From Streptomyces sp. MBT53 (lineage in GTDB: Bacteria; Actinomycetota; Actinomycetes; Streptomycetales; Streptomycetaceae): a stretch of 59,365 nucleotides of DNA. The notes below the pieces were generated by a model. That model was not told the origin of the DNA. It did not search any database and saw only the letters and a list, made by a program, of their open reading frames with translations. Numbering within the stretch: the stretch's first letter is position 1; the number at the start of each line of letters is the position of its first letter. The stretch lies in assembly GCF_016654115.1 (NCBI RefSeq), contig NZ_JAEQAZ010000035.1, forward strand, positions 1 to 59,365. The letters run 5' to 3'. The translations under genes and the position numbers were made by a program. This document shows, in pieces, positions 8,905 through 17,956 of this stretch.

Positions 8905-9613
8905 GGGCGCCGTCCGCGGCGGGTACGCGCGCGTAGGCACCGGGTCGGACGAGGTGGGTCCAGTGCCCGGCGGGCCAGATGACCCAATCGGCTCGTCCGA
9001 TGACGTCACCAACGGGAATCATGCCTCCGCCCGGGTCGCCCAGGTGATCCCGGGAGTCGCTTGAGTCGCTGCGGTGGTCACCGAGGACGAAGAGTGTGCC
9101 GGAGGGCACCACCACGTCGAACGGCACGCTGGACGGGGTGTCACCGGGGTACAGGAACGCCGTCTCGTCGACCGACCGCCCGTTCACCTGGAGCCTCCCC
9201 TTCTCGTCGCAGCAGACCACGCGGTCTCCCCCCACACCCACAACGCGCTTGATGTAGTCGGCGTCCCCGAAATAGCCGGTGCCGTCGAACACAACGATGT
9301 CGCCGCGCCTCGGATGGGCACCAAAACGGTACGCCAACTTATTTACGAGAACGCGGTCGCCGATCCTCAATCCGGATTCCATGGATCCGCTGGGAATCTG
9401 GAAAGGCTGGACCAAGAACGTGTTGAGCAGCAGCAGAAACACCAGACAGACCAGGGCAGTCAGGGTGATCCGGCCACCGGGCAGCCACTCGACGGCACGC
9501 GACAGCAACGCGAAACGCGACCGTCCCTCCGGTCCTCCGGTGTCCGAGATGTCCTCGGAGTCGGAAGGGCGGGAGGAGCGGTCGCGCTCTGTCGGCTGTG
9601 GTTCGGTGTCCAT
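8897..9613 (-). CDS. sipW: Type I signal peptidase (SipW-like)
   Basis: 238 residues, first of the four tandem signal peptidases. Acidic N-terminus, membrane helix at about 48-68, catalytic serine in IPSGSM (Ser77), lysine in DYIKRVVGVGGD (Lys122), and GDHRSDSSDSRDH. No C-terminal hydrophobic segment is visible, unlike the other three, so its topology should differ (one membrane anchor). It starts 45 bp beyond the end of rplS on the same strand, so the sip genes may share the ribosomal-protein transcript. Confidence 0.93.
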   Translation of the reverse strand: MDTEPQPTERDRSSRPSDSEDISDTGGPEGRSRFALLSRAVEWLPGGRITLTALVCLVFLLLLNTFLVQPFQIPSGSMESGLRIGDRVLVNKLAYRFGAHPRRGDIVVFDGTGYFGDADYIKRVVGVGGDRVVCCDEKGRLQVNGRSVDETAFLYPGDTPSSVPFDVVVPSGTLFVLGDHRSDSSDSRDHLGDPGGGMIPVGDVIGRADWVIWPAGHWTHLVRPGAYARVPAADGAHG

Positions 9614-9658
9614 CGGAGCCAGATGCTATCCGGCCCCGATATGAACTCCGCAGGGCGA

Positions 9659-10009
9659 CTACTTGTCGCGCTTCTCCTTGATCTTCGCGGCCTTGCCGCG
9701 CAGGTCACGGAGGTAGTACAGCTTCGCGCGACGGACGTCGCCACGGGTCACGAGCTCGATCTTCTCGACGATCGGGGTGTGCACCGGGAAGGTGCGCTCC
9801 ACGCCGACGGAGAACGAGACCTTGCGGACCGTGAAGGTCTCGCGGACACCAGAACCCTGGCGACGGATGACTACGCCCTTGAACTGCTGCACACGGGAGC
9901 GGTTGCCCTCGATGACGCGGACGTGGACGTTGACGGTGTCACCCGGACGGAAGGCCGGGATGTCGGTGCGCAGCGAGGCGCCGTCGACGATGTCGAGCAC
10001 GTGGGACAT
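9659..10009 (-). CDS. rplS: 50S ribosomal protein L19
   Basis: 116 residues, matching the standard length of actinobacterial L19 ([54 protein letters not shown]). L19 sits at the interface of the two ribosomal subunits. In-frame starts exist at 10027 (ATG) and 10036 (GTG), but the family begins MSHVLD, so ATG 10009 is used. It closes the rpsP-KH-rimM-trmD-rplS cluster. Confidence 0.97.
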   Translation of the reverse strand: MSHVLDIVDGASLRTDIPAFRPGDTVNVHVRVIEGNRSRVQQFKGVVIRRQGSGVRETFTVRKVSFSVGVERTFPVHTPIVEKIELVTRGDVRRAKLYYLRDLRGKAAKIKEKRDK

Positions 10010-10142
10010 TTCGTCTGCTTTCTTCATCGATGCCACAGGTCACCGACGGGAGATAGGTGAGGTGAAGGATGTTGTCCGTGTCGGGGCGGGCGTCGTGTCC
10101 CCCTGTGGCAGGGGCGCACGCCGGACGACGCACAACAGCGAC

Positions 10143-10976
10143 CTATTCTTCCACGCCGTCCGGCCTGCGCCAAAATCGGCCGTACGGCTCCCCCGCCGGG
10201 TCCGGGGACCAGCCCAGGATCGAGAGCATCTCGCGGTCCTTCTTGTCGAAGGCCTTGGGCTCGCAGCGCTCGATCAGGTCGGGCCGGTGGGCGGCCGTGC
10301 GCTTCAGCGCCTCGTCGCGCCGCCAGCGGGCGATCTTTCCGTGGTGGCCGCTGAGCAGCACGTCCGGGATGTCCCGGCCGCGCCAGACGGGCGGCTTGGT
10401 GTAGATCGGCCCCTCCAGGAGGTTGGCCATGGCCCCGGGCGCGAAGGAGTCGTCGCGGTGGGACTCGGCGTTGCCCAGGACACCGGGCAGGAGCCGTGCC
10501 ACGGCCTCCGTGACGACCAGGACGGCCGCCTCGCCGCCGGCGAGCACGTAGTCGCCGATGGACACCTCGTAGACGGGCACACGGGTCGCGTACTCGTCGA
10601 TCACCCGCCGGTCGATGCCCTCGTAGCGGGCGGGCGTGAAGACCAGCCAGGGGCGCTCGGAGAGCTCCACGGCGAGTTCCTGGGTGAAGGGCCGGCCGCT
10701 GGGCGTGGGCACGACGATCGCGGGCGCGCCGGAGCCCGTCTCGTAGCCGTCGGCCAGGACGGAGTCCAGGGCGTCGCCCCAGGGCTCGGTCTTCATGACC
10801 ATGCCGGGGCCGCCGCCGTAGGGGGTGTCGTCGACCGTGTTGTGGCGGTCGTACGTCCAGGAGCGCAGATCATGCACGTGCACATTCAGCTGTCCACGCG
10901 CGCGTGCCTTGCCGACGAGGGAGACGTTCAGCGGTTCGAGGTACTCGGGGAAGATCGTGACGACGTCGAGCCTCAT
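10143..10976 (-). CDS. trmD: tRNA (guanine-37-N1)-methyltransferase TrmD
   Basis: 277 residues. The SPOUT-fold knot region is visible ([20 protein letters not shown]) with the N-terminal [15 protein letters not shown] and [13 protein letters not shown]. The enzyme uses S-adenosylmethionine to methylate G37 beside the anticodon and so prevents frameshifting. The start overlaps the rimM stop by 4 bp (ATGA), so the two genes are coupled. The C-terminus is longer than in enteric TrmD, as usual in actinomycetes. Confidence 0.97.
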   Translation of the reverse strand: MRLDVVTIFPEYLEPLNVSLVGKARARGQLNVHVHDLRSWTYDRHNTVDDTPYGGGPGMVMKTEPWGDALDSVLADGYETGSGAPAIVVPTPSGRPFTQELAVELSERPWLVFTPARYEGIDRRVIDEYATRVPVYEVSIGDYVLAGGEAAVLVVTEAVARLLPGVLGNAESHRDDSFAPGAMANLLEGPIYTKPPVWRGRDIPDVLLSGHHGKIARWRRDEALKRTAAHRPDLIERCEPKAFDKKDREMLSILGWSPDPAGEPYGRFWRRPDGVEE

Positions 10977-11533
10977 GCGTCCGCGTCCTCCGAGGAGTCG
11001 TCCCGGCTCGACGCGATCTCCGCGCGGTCGTCGATCAGCCCGGGCGGCGGGTCGATGACCGCGCGCTGCTCCTCCAGGTCGATCTCGATGACGATCGACT
11101 CCACGAAGGGGATCATCACCTCGCTGCCGTCGGGACGCTCGACGATGAAGAGGTCCTGGGAGGGCAGGTGCGAGATCTCGGTGATCCGGCCGACCTCCTC
11201 GCCGTCCTTGGTGACGACGTCGAGGTCCATCAGCTGGTGGTCGTAGTACTCGTCCTCTTCCTCGGGCAGCTCCTCCGGGTCGATCTCGGCGATCAGGAGG
11301 GTGTTGCGCAGGGCCTCGGCGCCGGTGCGGTCGCTGACGCCCTCGAAGCGCAGCAGGAGCCGGCCGCTGTGGACCCGGCCGGTCTCGATGGTCAGGGGCC
11401 CGGTGGCGGCGGGTTCGGTGGCCAGGACGGCTCCGGGGGCGAGCCTGAGTTCCGGCTCGTCGGTGCGTACCTCGACGGTGACCTCGCCCTTGATGCCGTG
11501 GGCGCGGCCGATGCGAGCGACTACCAGCTGCAC
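10973..11533 (-). CDS. rimM: 16S rRNA processing protein RimM
   Basis: 186 residues. N-terminal RimM barrel ([20 protein letters not shown]) and C-terminal PRC-barrel-like part ([32 protein letters not shown]), with an acidic tail. RimM assists maturation of the 30S head and binds ribosomal protein S19. It follows the KH-protein gene after a 115-bp gap that holds a hairpin, and precedes trmD with overlap. Confidence 0.96.
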   Translation of the reverse strand: MQLVVARIGRAHGIKGEVTVEVRTDEPELRLAPGAVLATEPAATGPLTIETGRVHSGRLLLRFEGVSDRTGAEALRNTLLIAEIDPEELPEEEDEYYDHQLMDLDVVTKDGEEVGRITEISHLPSQDLFIVERPDGSEVMIPFVESIVIEIDLEEQRAVIDPPPGLIDDRAEIASSRDDSSEDADA

Positions 11534-11593
11534 TGTGCTTGCTCTCCTGTTTGCGACGAGTACGACGACCAGTGCGAGGACTGGTTACGACAA

Positions 11594-11629
11594 CGGGCCG
11601 GGGACGGCCCGCAGGCCCTCCCCGGCCCG
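11594..11629 (-). terminator. Intra-operon hairpin between KH gene and rimM
   Basis: An exact 11-bp stem: CGGGCCGGGGA (11594-11604) pairs with TCCCCGGCCCG (11619-11629), loop 14 nt. On the coding strand the stem is followed by TTGTCG, not a clear T-run. It probably attenuates or processes the transcript between rpsP-KH and rimM-trmD-rplS. Confidence 0.5.
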
Positions 11630-11648
11630 AGCCGGTTTGCGAAATACG

Positions 11649-11888
11649 TCAGCGGACGTGATCCACGTCGACGAGGTCGACGCGTACACCCCGGCCACCG
11701 ATTGCGCCCACGACGGTGCGCAGAGCGCGAGCGGTGCGGCCGTTGCGGCCGATCACCTTGCCGAGGTCGTCGGGGTGCACCCGGACCTCCAGCACGCGCC
11801 CGCGACGCAGGTCGCGCGAGGCGACCTGCACATCGTCAGGGTTGTCGACGATGCCCTTCACGAGGTGCTCGAGAGCCTCCTCGAGCAT
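11649..11888 (-). CDS. khpA: KH-domain RNA-binding protein (KhpA/YlqC type)
   Basis: 79 residues, essentially a single KH domain with the GxxG loop in VIGRNGRTARALRT. Proteins of this size next to rpsP are KhpA-type RNA-binding proteins that pair with KhpB/Jag in Firmicutes and affect small RNAs and cell elongation; the partner is not in this window. It starts 2 bp after the rpsP stop, so co-transcription is near certain. Confidence 0.93.
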   Translation of the reverse strand: MLEEALEHLVKGIVDNPDDVQVASRDLRRGRVLEVRVHPDDLGKVIGRNGRTARALRTVVGAIGGRGVRVDLVDVDHVR

Positions 11889-11890
11889 GC

Positions 11891-12310
11891 TCAGGCCTCG
11901 GTCGACTCGGACTCGGCGGCAGCCTCGTCCTTCTTGTCGGCCTTCTTCTTCTGGGTGATGGCCTCACCCTTGCTCGCGTCGTCGCCACCGAGGGCGTCGA
12001 AGACGGGGCGTGCGGCCTTCGGCGCGGCCACGAGCAGCGGAGCCGGGGCCGGCAGGCCCTTGAACTTCTGCCAGTCGCCGGTGAGCTTCAGGATGGCGAG
12101 GACGGGCTCGGTCGGCTGCGCGCCGACACCCAGCCAGTACTGCGCGCGGTCGGTGTCGACCTCGATGCGCGAGGGGTTCTGCACCGGGTGGTACAGACCG
12201 ATCTCCTCGATGGCCCGGCCGTCACGGCGGGTACGGGAGTCGGCGACGACGATGCGGTAGTGAGGCGAACGGATCTTGCCCAGACGCTTCAGCTTGATCT
12301 TGACTGCCAC
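11891..12310 (-). CDS. rpsP: 30S ribosomal protein S16
   Basis: 139 residues. The N-terminal 80 residues are typical S16 ([39 protein letters not shown]). Like other actinobacterial forms it has an Ala/Lys/Glu-rich C-terminal extension not seen in E. coli. GTG start; AGGAG lies 11 nt upstream. It is the first gene of the rpsP-khpA-rimM-trmD-rplS transcription unit. Upstream, near 12440-12465, the motif GGCACAATGGCTAGCTG looks like a promoter core, not proven. Confidence 0.97.
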   Translation of the reverse strand: MAVKIKLKRLGKIRSPHYRIVVADSRTRRDGRAIEEIGLYHPVQNPSRIEVDTDRAQYWLGVGAQPTEPVLAILKLTGDWQKFKGLPAPAPLLVAAPKAARPVFDALGGDDASKGEAITQKKKADKKDEAAAESESTEA

Positions 12311-12477
12311 GGGAGTGGGTTCTCCTGGTTTTGACGTGGTTGGGCACGGCGAGATGGCCGCGTGGGGTTGCGGTACCCGAGTGCCCGATGGACGCGTCAG
12401 CCGGAGGCGAGAGGGTTCCTGTGCGGCTGTCGAGTACAGCTAGCCATTGTGCCACACCCTGGCGGTTCGCCCGACCG

Positions 12478-12501
12478 GGGAGCATGCCCCCGCATGCTCC
12501 C
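12478..12501 (-). terminator. Hairpin downstream of the SprT-like gene
   Basis: GGGAGCATGC (12478-12487) pairs exactly with GCATGCTCCC (12492-12501) around a CCCC loop. It stands 96 bp beyond the SprT-like gene and about 170 bp before rpsP, both on this strand, so it can isolate the two transcripts. There is no T-run; Streptomyces terminators often lack one. Confidence 0.5.
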
Positions 12502-12596
12502 GGCCATGCGGAAGCGACACCCGGCGCCGGGAGGTGACCGGCGCGGGTGCACGCAACCCGCCCTGCGGGATGCGGCTGCCACGAGCAGCCGCACCC

Positions 12597-13193
12597 TCAG
12601 GCCGCGCCCACGACCTCCGGGATGCGGAAGGGCTTGCCGCAGCCCCCGCACACGATCGGCGCCTGGGCCAGCACCGACGGGACGACCCGTACGTTACGAC
12701 CGCAGTCGCACACCGCCTTGACGCGAACCCCGCCACCGGACGAACCGTGCCGGGCGGCCGGGCCGCGGAAGGTGCGGGAGGTGTCCGCGGAGGTGGCGAC
12801 GGTGTGCGCCTTCAGCGCGCGCTGGAGACGCTCCATCGTCGGCCGGTAACGCCGCTTGGCCTCGGGGTTGAGCTGGACCAGCGAGAAACCGCTGCTGGGG
12901 TGCGGTTCGTCGGGGTGGTCCAGGCCCAGCTCCTCGGCGATCGCGAGGAATCTGCGGTTGTGGTAGCGGCCGGCACGGGACGTGTCGCGCACGCCGCGCG
13001 CGGCGGCGATGCCATGGACTGCCTCATGGAGCAGTCGCTCGAAGGAGAGCTCGTGTCCGCAGGCGGACGACGACTCTCCGATCAGGGACTCGGGCGCGGC
13101 CAGATCGGGCAGTTCGGGGTGGTACCGCTGAATGTCGGCCCACGCCTCTGCCAGCTCTGCGGCGAGAACAGGTGGTGTCTGTGTCGTGCTCAC
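12597..13193 (-). CDS. SprT-like zinc metalloprotein
   Basis: 198 residues. The active-site motif HEAVH (within ERLLHEAVHGIAAARGV) is the HExxH zinc site of SprT/Spartan-like proteases, and a second histidine-containing part follows (RYHNRRFLAIAEELG). The C-terminus holds a zinc ribbon-like set of cysteines, CDCG...CGGCG. Eukaryotic Spartan cuts DNA-protein crosslinks; the bacterial family is not well characterised. The frame opens at 13274, but relatives begin MSTTQTPPV, so the GTG at 13193 is used; no good ribosome binding site precedes it, and the message could be leaderless. Confidence 0.85.
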   Translation of the reverse strand: MSTTQTPPVLAAELAEAWADIQRYHPELPDLAAPESLIGESSSACGHELSFERLLHEAVHGIAAARGVRDTSRAGRYHNRRFLAIAEELGLDHPDEPHPSSGFSLVQLNPEAKRRYRPTMERLQRALKAHTVATSADTSRTFRGPAARHGSSGGGVRVKAVCDCGRNVRVVPSVLAQAPIVCGGCGKPFRIPEVVGAA

Positions 13194-13453
13194 GTAATGA
13201 CAACGAGCCGGAGTGCCCCTGTGTTCCGATTCCGGGCCATCCCAAATAATTTGCACGTACCCGTCAGTTGGCACTGATGCGTCCTGACGAGGGCAGGTGC
13301 GCTGATCTGCGGAGAAGCCTCACAGCTCATACCAAGCTGGTGCGTAGTCCGAGATACGACCCGGCGCGTAGACGGTGTCCGCGCGCCGGGGGAGCTGTTG
13401 TCCGCCGTTGCGCAAGAGGCCTTTCGGTCGCTCTGCCGCCGGAGCCCGCTGCT

Positions 13454-14869
13454 TCAGTAAGCGCGCGCGACGACCGCGACGTTACCGGGTGCCTTGTCGG
13501 CGTCCGGTACCGACCCGTCCTCGGCGACCAGACACCGTACGGTGACCGCGTGCTCGGCCAGCTCGGCCTCGCCCTCTTCACCCAGTGTCGCCCACGGGAT
13601 GCGCGCCCAGCCGCCGGCGGTGGCGGCCTCGACGGCCTCCCCGATCGTGGACACCTCGGAGGTGCGGGACTCGCGCAGCTCGCGGGACTGCTTCAGGAGC
13701 AGCGCCTGGTCCTCCTCGAGGATGACGGGAAGCAGCTCTACGAGGGAGTCGATCGCCACCGGCTCCTTGCCTCCCGGGATCCGTCGGGCCAGCATCGCGG
13801 TGCCGTTCTCCAGGTCACGGGGCCCGATCTCGATCCGTACGGGTACGCCCTTGAGCTCCCAGTCGACGGCCCGGCGCCCGAAGGGAACGTCCGTGCGGTC
13901 GTCGACACGGACCCGTACGCCCGCCGCCTTCAGCCGGGCCCCGAGCTCGCGGACCTTGGCCAGAACCGCCTCGTCGCCCTTGATCGCGAGAACGACGACC
14001 TGGATGTGCGCGAGACGCGGCGGCACCCTCAGCCCGTCGTCGTCGCCGTGCATCATCACCAGGGCGCCGATCATGCGGGTGGTGGAGCCCCAGGAGGTCT
14101 GCCAGACCAGTTCCTGTTTGCCTTCCTTGGACAGGTACTGGGTGTTGAAGGCCTTGGCGAAGTTCTGGCCCAGCTCGTGACTGGTCGCCATCTGCAGCGC
14201 CTTGCCGTCGCCCATCATCCCTTCGAGGGTGAGGGTGTTGATCGCGCCCGCGAACCGCTCCTTGGCCGTCTTGCGTCCCGGTACGACGTCCATCGCGAGG
14301 ACGTTGACCATGAAGTCCTCGTAGACCTTGCGGTGGATGTGCGCGGCGAAGTCGCGCGCCTCCTCGTGGGTCGCGTGCGCCGTGTGGCCCTCCTGCCAGA
14401 GGAACTCGCTCGTACGGAGGAAGAGCCGGGGGCGCAGTTCCCAACGGACCACGTTCGCCCACTGGTTGATCAGCAGGGGCAGGTCGCGGTAGCTCTGCAC
14501 CCACTTCGAGAAGTACTCGTTGATGATCATCTCGGAGGTGGGCCGGACGACCGCGGGCTCCTCCAACTCCTTGCCTCCGCCGTGCGTGACCACGGCCAGC
14601 TCGGGCGCGAAGCCCTCGACGTGGTCGGCCTCGCGGGCGAGGTAGGACTGCGGGATCAGCAGCGGGAAGTACGCGTTCTCGGTGCCCGTCTCCTTGATCC
14701 GGGCGTCCATCTCGGCCTGCATCCGCTCCCAGAGGCCGTACCCGTACGGTCGGATGACCATGGAGCCGCGCACCGGGCCGTTGTCGGCCAGCTCGGCCTT
14801 GCTGATCAGATCCTGGTACCAGCGGGGGAAATCTTCCGCCCGCGGTGTGAGTACGGGTGCCTTCGCCAT
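13454..14869 (-). CDS. proS: Prolyl-tRNA synthetase (ProS type 3, archaeal/eukaryotic-like)
   Basis: 471 residues. Class II synthetase: motif 2 region (RWELRPRLFLRTSEFLWQEG), the anticodon-binding domain and the C-terminal zinc-binding-like end typical of type 3 enzymes; the editing (INS) domain of the usual bacterial type is absent. It attaches proline to tRNA-Pro. The open frame extends to 15538, but the sequence before ATG 14869 is low-complexity and runs over a divergent gene. The start has no Shine-Dalgarno sequence; TACCAT (14876-14881 on the complementary strand) ends 6 nt before the ATG, as expected for a leaderless message. Many Streptomyces carry a second ProS elsewhere. Confidence 0.95.
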   Translation of the reverse strand: MAKAPVLTPRAEDFPRWYQDLISKAELADNGPVRGSMVIRPYGYGLWERMQAEMDARIKETGTENAYFPLLIPQSYLAREADHVEGFAPELAVVTHGGGKELEEPAVVRPTSEMIINEYFSKWVQSYRDLPLLINQWANVVRWELRPRLFLRTSEFLWQEGHTAHATHEEARDFAAHIHRKVYEDFMVNVLAMDVVPGRKTAKERFAGAINTLTLEGMMGDGKALQMATSHELGQNFAKAFNTQYLSKEGKQELVWQTSWGSTTRMIGALVMMHGDDDGLRVPPRLAHIQVVVLAIKGDEAVLAKVRELGARLKAAGVRVRVDDRTDVPFGRRAVDWELKGVPVRIEIGPRDLENGTAMLARRIPGGKEPVAIDSLVELLPVILEEDQALLLKQSRELRESRTSEVSTIGEAVEAATAGGWARIPWATLGEEGEAELAEHAVTVRCLVAEDGSVPDADKAPGNVAVVARAY

Positions 14870-14875
14870 GGCGCG

Positions 14876-14881
14876 ATGGTA
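14876..14881 (-). promoter_or_regulatory. Putative -10 box for leaderless proS
   Basis: TACCAT on the minus strand fits the TANNNT consensus and ends 6 nt before the ATG, so transcription would begin at or next to the start codon. The -35 region at usual spacing is poor. This is inference from spacing and the missing ribosome binding site. Confidence 0.4.
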
Positions 14882-15067
14882 CGGGCCCACGTTGCCGTCA
14901 TGTGAATTCTCGCCACTCCCACAGAGAAGGCACAAGCCGGGCCACACAAACCCTGGACGCCGTAGCGAGCGCGGAGTTTGCTGGCATACGGGGGAAGTGC
15001 GAGCGCACATCACGGGGGCCTCGGAAACGGGCACGGCCACAACTCTCGGCGGATTGGGGCGCTTTCG

Positions 15068-15925
15068 ATGACACCTACGCTCGTGCGGCACTACCTGCCT
15101 CATGCGGGGCCCGCGCCCCGTGTGGACCTGGGTGCACGCGCGCGTGACTGGTCCGAGATCCAGGAGCGGATGCTGGTACCGCTCTACGAAGCCGTCTACG
15201 AGCGACTCGAAGTGGGGCCCGGCACCCGGCTGCTCGGCCTCGGCTGCGGCTCCGGGCTCGCCCTGCTGATGGCGGCCTCCAGAGGCGCGTCGGTCACCGG
15301 TGTCGAGCGCTCCTCCCCCGAACGGCTGGCCCTCGCCCGGGAGCGCCTGCTGCCGGACCCGTGGTCCCCACGCGCGCGTGCGCACACCCGGCTCGTCTAC
15401 GGCTCCTCCAGGGACGCGGCCGACGCGGAGACGCCCGCGTACACCCTGGTGACCGCCTTCGAGCCCATCGGGTGTCTCGCGGGCGACGCGGAGGGACTCG
15501 GCGAACTGCTCGCGTCCGCCACGCCGTCGACCGAGCACGGGGCGCCGGTGGTGCTGGCCGGCTGGGGTCCGCCGGAGCGCTGTGCCACGTCGTCCGTGCT
15601 GCGGGTGGCGGCCAGGATGGCGGATCCGCTGCGCAGCGCGGGCAGTTGGCGCCCCGCCTTACGTGACGACCTGGAGGAGGTCGCCCAGCGCGCCGGTCTG
15701 CGGCCGGACGGCTCCGGGCGGGTGTCGTGCCCCTTCGGGTACGCCGATGTGGAGAGTGCCGTACGAGGGCTGCTGTCGACCGGGCTCTTCGACGCGGCGA
15801 TCACCGCGACGGACCAGGTGCAGGTGGAGAAGGAGTTGGCGGAGGCGTTGCATCCGTATCGGCGGCAGGACGGCACGGTGTGGATGCCGAACGTCTTCCG
15901 GTATGTGATCGCGCGTACGACCTGA
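15068..15925 (+). CDS. SAM-dependent methyltransferase with a TTA codon
   Basis: 285 residues. The SAM-binding motif I is LLGLGCGSGLALLMAAS at about residues 55-71, followed by a motif II acidic end (VTGVERSSPERLALARERL), so a class I methyltransferase fold is clear; the substrate is not. The ATG at 15068 is preferred to the upstream GTG-type start at 14978, which adds 30 unlike residues. Codon 198 (15659-15661) is TTA, a codon that in Streptomyces needs the developmentally regulated bldA tRNA; no other in-frame TTA was noticed in the window. It is divergent from proS and ends 19 bp from ftsH, tail to tail. Confidence 0.85.
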   Translation: MTPTLVRHYLPHAGPAPRVDLGARARDWSEIQERMLVPLYEAVYERLEVGPGTRLLGLGCGSGLALLMAASRGASVTGVERSSPERLALARERLLPDPWSPRARAHTRLVYGSSRDAADAETPAYTLVTAFEPIGCLAGDAEGLGELLASATPSTEHGAPVVLAGWGPPERCATSSVLRVAARMADPLRSAGSWRPALRDDLEEVAQRAGLRPDGSGRVSCPFGYADVESAVRGLLSTGLFDAAITATDQVQVEKELAEALHPYRRQDGTVWMPNVFRYVIARTT

Positions 15926-15944
15926 GGAATAGAGAACTACGGCT

Positions 15945-17882
15945 CTAGGAGTCCTCCTTGAAGAGGCGCGTGACGCCCGCGATGCGGTACGCCTCCGTCT
16001 CCTCCAGCGTCTCGTTCTCCAGGAGGGCTTCGGCGAGCGAGTCCAACTGGCCGCGGTGGTCGCGGAGTTTGCGGCAGGCCTCGTCGTAGCACTCGTCGAC
16101 GATGCGGCGCATCTCGTGGTCGATCACGTCGAGGGTTCCCGGGGCCGCCGCGAGGCCGTAGGCCTGCTGGGCGTCGTTCGGGAGGGCGGAGAGGCGGCCG
16201 ACGCGCTCGCTCATGCCCCAGCGGGCGACCATCCCGCGCGCGATGTTGGTGACCTGTTCGAGGTCGTTCTCGGCGCCGGTGGTGATCACCCCGTAGACGA
16301 CCTGTTCCGCTGCCATGCCGCCGAGGGCGCCGATGATCCGGCCGCGCAGATACTCCTCGGTGTACGCATACTTGTCCGAATCCGGCGTCGACAACGTGAC
16401 GCCTAGGGCCCTCCCGCGCGGGACGATGGTGATCTTGCGGACCGGGTCGGCTCCGGGCTGGAGCATGCCGAGGAGGGCGTGGCCGCTCTCGTGGTAGGCG
16501 GTGCGCCGGCGCTCCTCCTCGGGCATCACCAGGGGCCGCTCGGCGCCGAGTTGGACCTTCTCCAGGGCTTCGGAGAGGTCGGACTGGGTGACCTCGCTCT
16601 GCTTGCGCTTGACGGCGAGGAGGGCGGCCTCGTTGGCGAGGTTGGCGAGTTCGGCGCCGGTCATGCCCGGGGTCGTACGGGCGACCTGGGCGAGGTTCAC
16701 GTCCTTCGCGAGCGGGATCTCGCGGGTGTGGATCTCCAGGATCGCCTCGCGACCGCCCCGGTCGGGCGGCGAGACCACGACGACCCGGTCGAAGCGGCCG
16801 GGGCGGGTCAGCGCCGGGTCCAGGACGTCGGCGCGGTTGGTGGCCGCGATGACGATGACGCCCTCGGAGCCGGAGAAGCCGTCCATCTCGGTGAGGATCT
16901 GGTTGAGGGTCTGTTCGCGCTCGTCGTGACCGCCCATGCCCGAACCGCCGCCCCGCGCGCGGCCGATGGTGTCGATCTCGTCGATGAAGATGATCGAGGG
17001 TGCCACCTTGCGGGCCTCCGCGAACAGTTCACGCACGCGTGAGGCACCGACACCGACGATCATCTCGATGAACTCCGAGGCCGAGGCCGAGAAGAACGGC
17101 ACCCCCGCCTCCCCCGCGACCGCCCGCGCGAGCAGCGTCTTGCCGGTGCCGGGCGGACCCGCGAGGAGCACGCCCCGGGGCATCTTGGCGCCCATCTTCC
17201 GGTATTCGTCGGGGTTCTTGAGGAAGTCGACGACGTCGTTCAGCTCACCCTCGACCTCGTCGATGCCGGCCACGTCCTCGAAGGTCGTGCGCTGCTTGCC
17301 AGGCTCCAGCTCGACCGGTTTAGGCGGGGCCTTGCGGCCGAGCATGCCGCCCGCGCCGCCGAGCCCCGAACTCATCCGCCGCGCGATGAAGAGCCACAGG
17401 ACGACCAGGAGCAGCATCGGGGCCAGCGAGATCAGCAGATTGGCCAGAAAACTACGGTGTTGTACGACCGGTTCCGCCGTGACCGTGACGTTGTGCTTGG
17501 TCAGGTCCTCCCAGAGCTGGTCGTCCGCGAAGGTCGGCCGCTCGGTGTCGAACTTGGTGTACTTGCCGCCGCCGTCCGGGTTGTCCTGGCCCTTCTTCAG
17601 CTGGCCCTGGATCGCGTTGCCCTTGGCGTAGATCTTGGTGACGTTGCCCGCGTCGACCTGCTTGCTGAACTCCGTGTAGGAGATCGTCGGCTCGTCGCCC
17701 TCGTTGAAGAAGGAGAGGATGAGGTTCGCGACGAGGTACACCACGAGCGCGGTGAGGATGAGGCTCCACCAGCCGCCGCGCATCTTCTTCCCGCCCGGCG
17801 ACGGCTTCGGGGGCTCGTCGGGGGTGCCCTCGGTACGCCAGGGCTGATCGGGGGACTTGCGCGGCGGCGCAGGGTTGGTCAT
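15945..17882 (-). CDS. ftsH: ATP-dependent zinc metalloprotease FtsH
   Basis: 645 residues. Two membrane helices (about 37-59 and 147-166) flank a periplasmic-side domain; then the AAA+ module with Walker A GPPGTGKT, Walker B IIFIDEID, the second region of homology ([19 protein letters not shown]) and the protease site HESGH. It degrades unneeded or damaged membrane and cytosolic proteins. Streptomyces usually has another FtsH near hpt/folE, so this is probably the second copy, here next to ffh. No ribosome binding site is seen; TAACGT ends 6 nt before the ATG, so the message may be leaderless. Confidence 0.96.
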   Translation of the reverse strand: MTNPAPPRKSPDQPWRTEGTPDEPPKPSPGGKKMRGGWWSLILTALVVYLVANLILSFFNEGDEPTISYTEFSKQVDAGNVTKIYAKGNAIQGQLKKGQDNPDGGGKYTKFDTERPTFADDQLWEDLTKHNVTVTAEPVVQHRSFLANLLISLAPMLLLVVLWLFIARRMSSGLGGAGGMLGRKAPPKPVELEPGKQRTTFEDVAGIDEVEGELNDVVDFLKNPDEYRKMGAKMPRGVLLAGPPGTGKTLLARAVAGEAGVPFFSASASEFIEMIVGVGASRVRELFAEARKVAPSIIFIDEIDTIGRARGGGSGMGGHDEREQTLNQILTEMDGFSGSEGVIVIAATNRADVLDPALTRPGRFDRVVVVSPPDRGGREAILEIHTREIPLAKDVNLAQVARTTPGMTGAELANLANEAALLAVKRKQSEVTQSDLSEALEKVQLGAERPLVMPEEERRRTAYHESGHALLGMLQPGADPVRKITIVPRGRALGVTLSTPDSDKYAYTEEYLRGRIIGALGGMAAEQVVYGVITTGAENDLEQVTNIARGMVARWGMSERVGRLSALPNDAQQAYGLAAAPGTLDVIDHEMRRIVDECYDEACRKLRDHRGQLDSLAEALLENETLEETEAYRIAGVTRLFKEDS

Positions 17883-17956
17883 ATCGGGACGTTACGACAC
17901 GAACCAACCCTCGGCATGTGCACTCGGTGAACTCAGGGCATGGACCCTGTGAAGGC

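Noticed and set aside
14870..15067. T-box leader for proS
   Set aside because: No T-box sequence or specifier loop was seen, and the gene appears leaderless.
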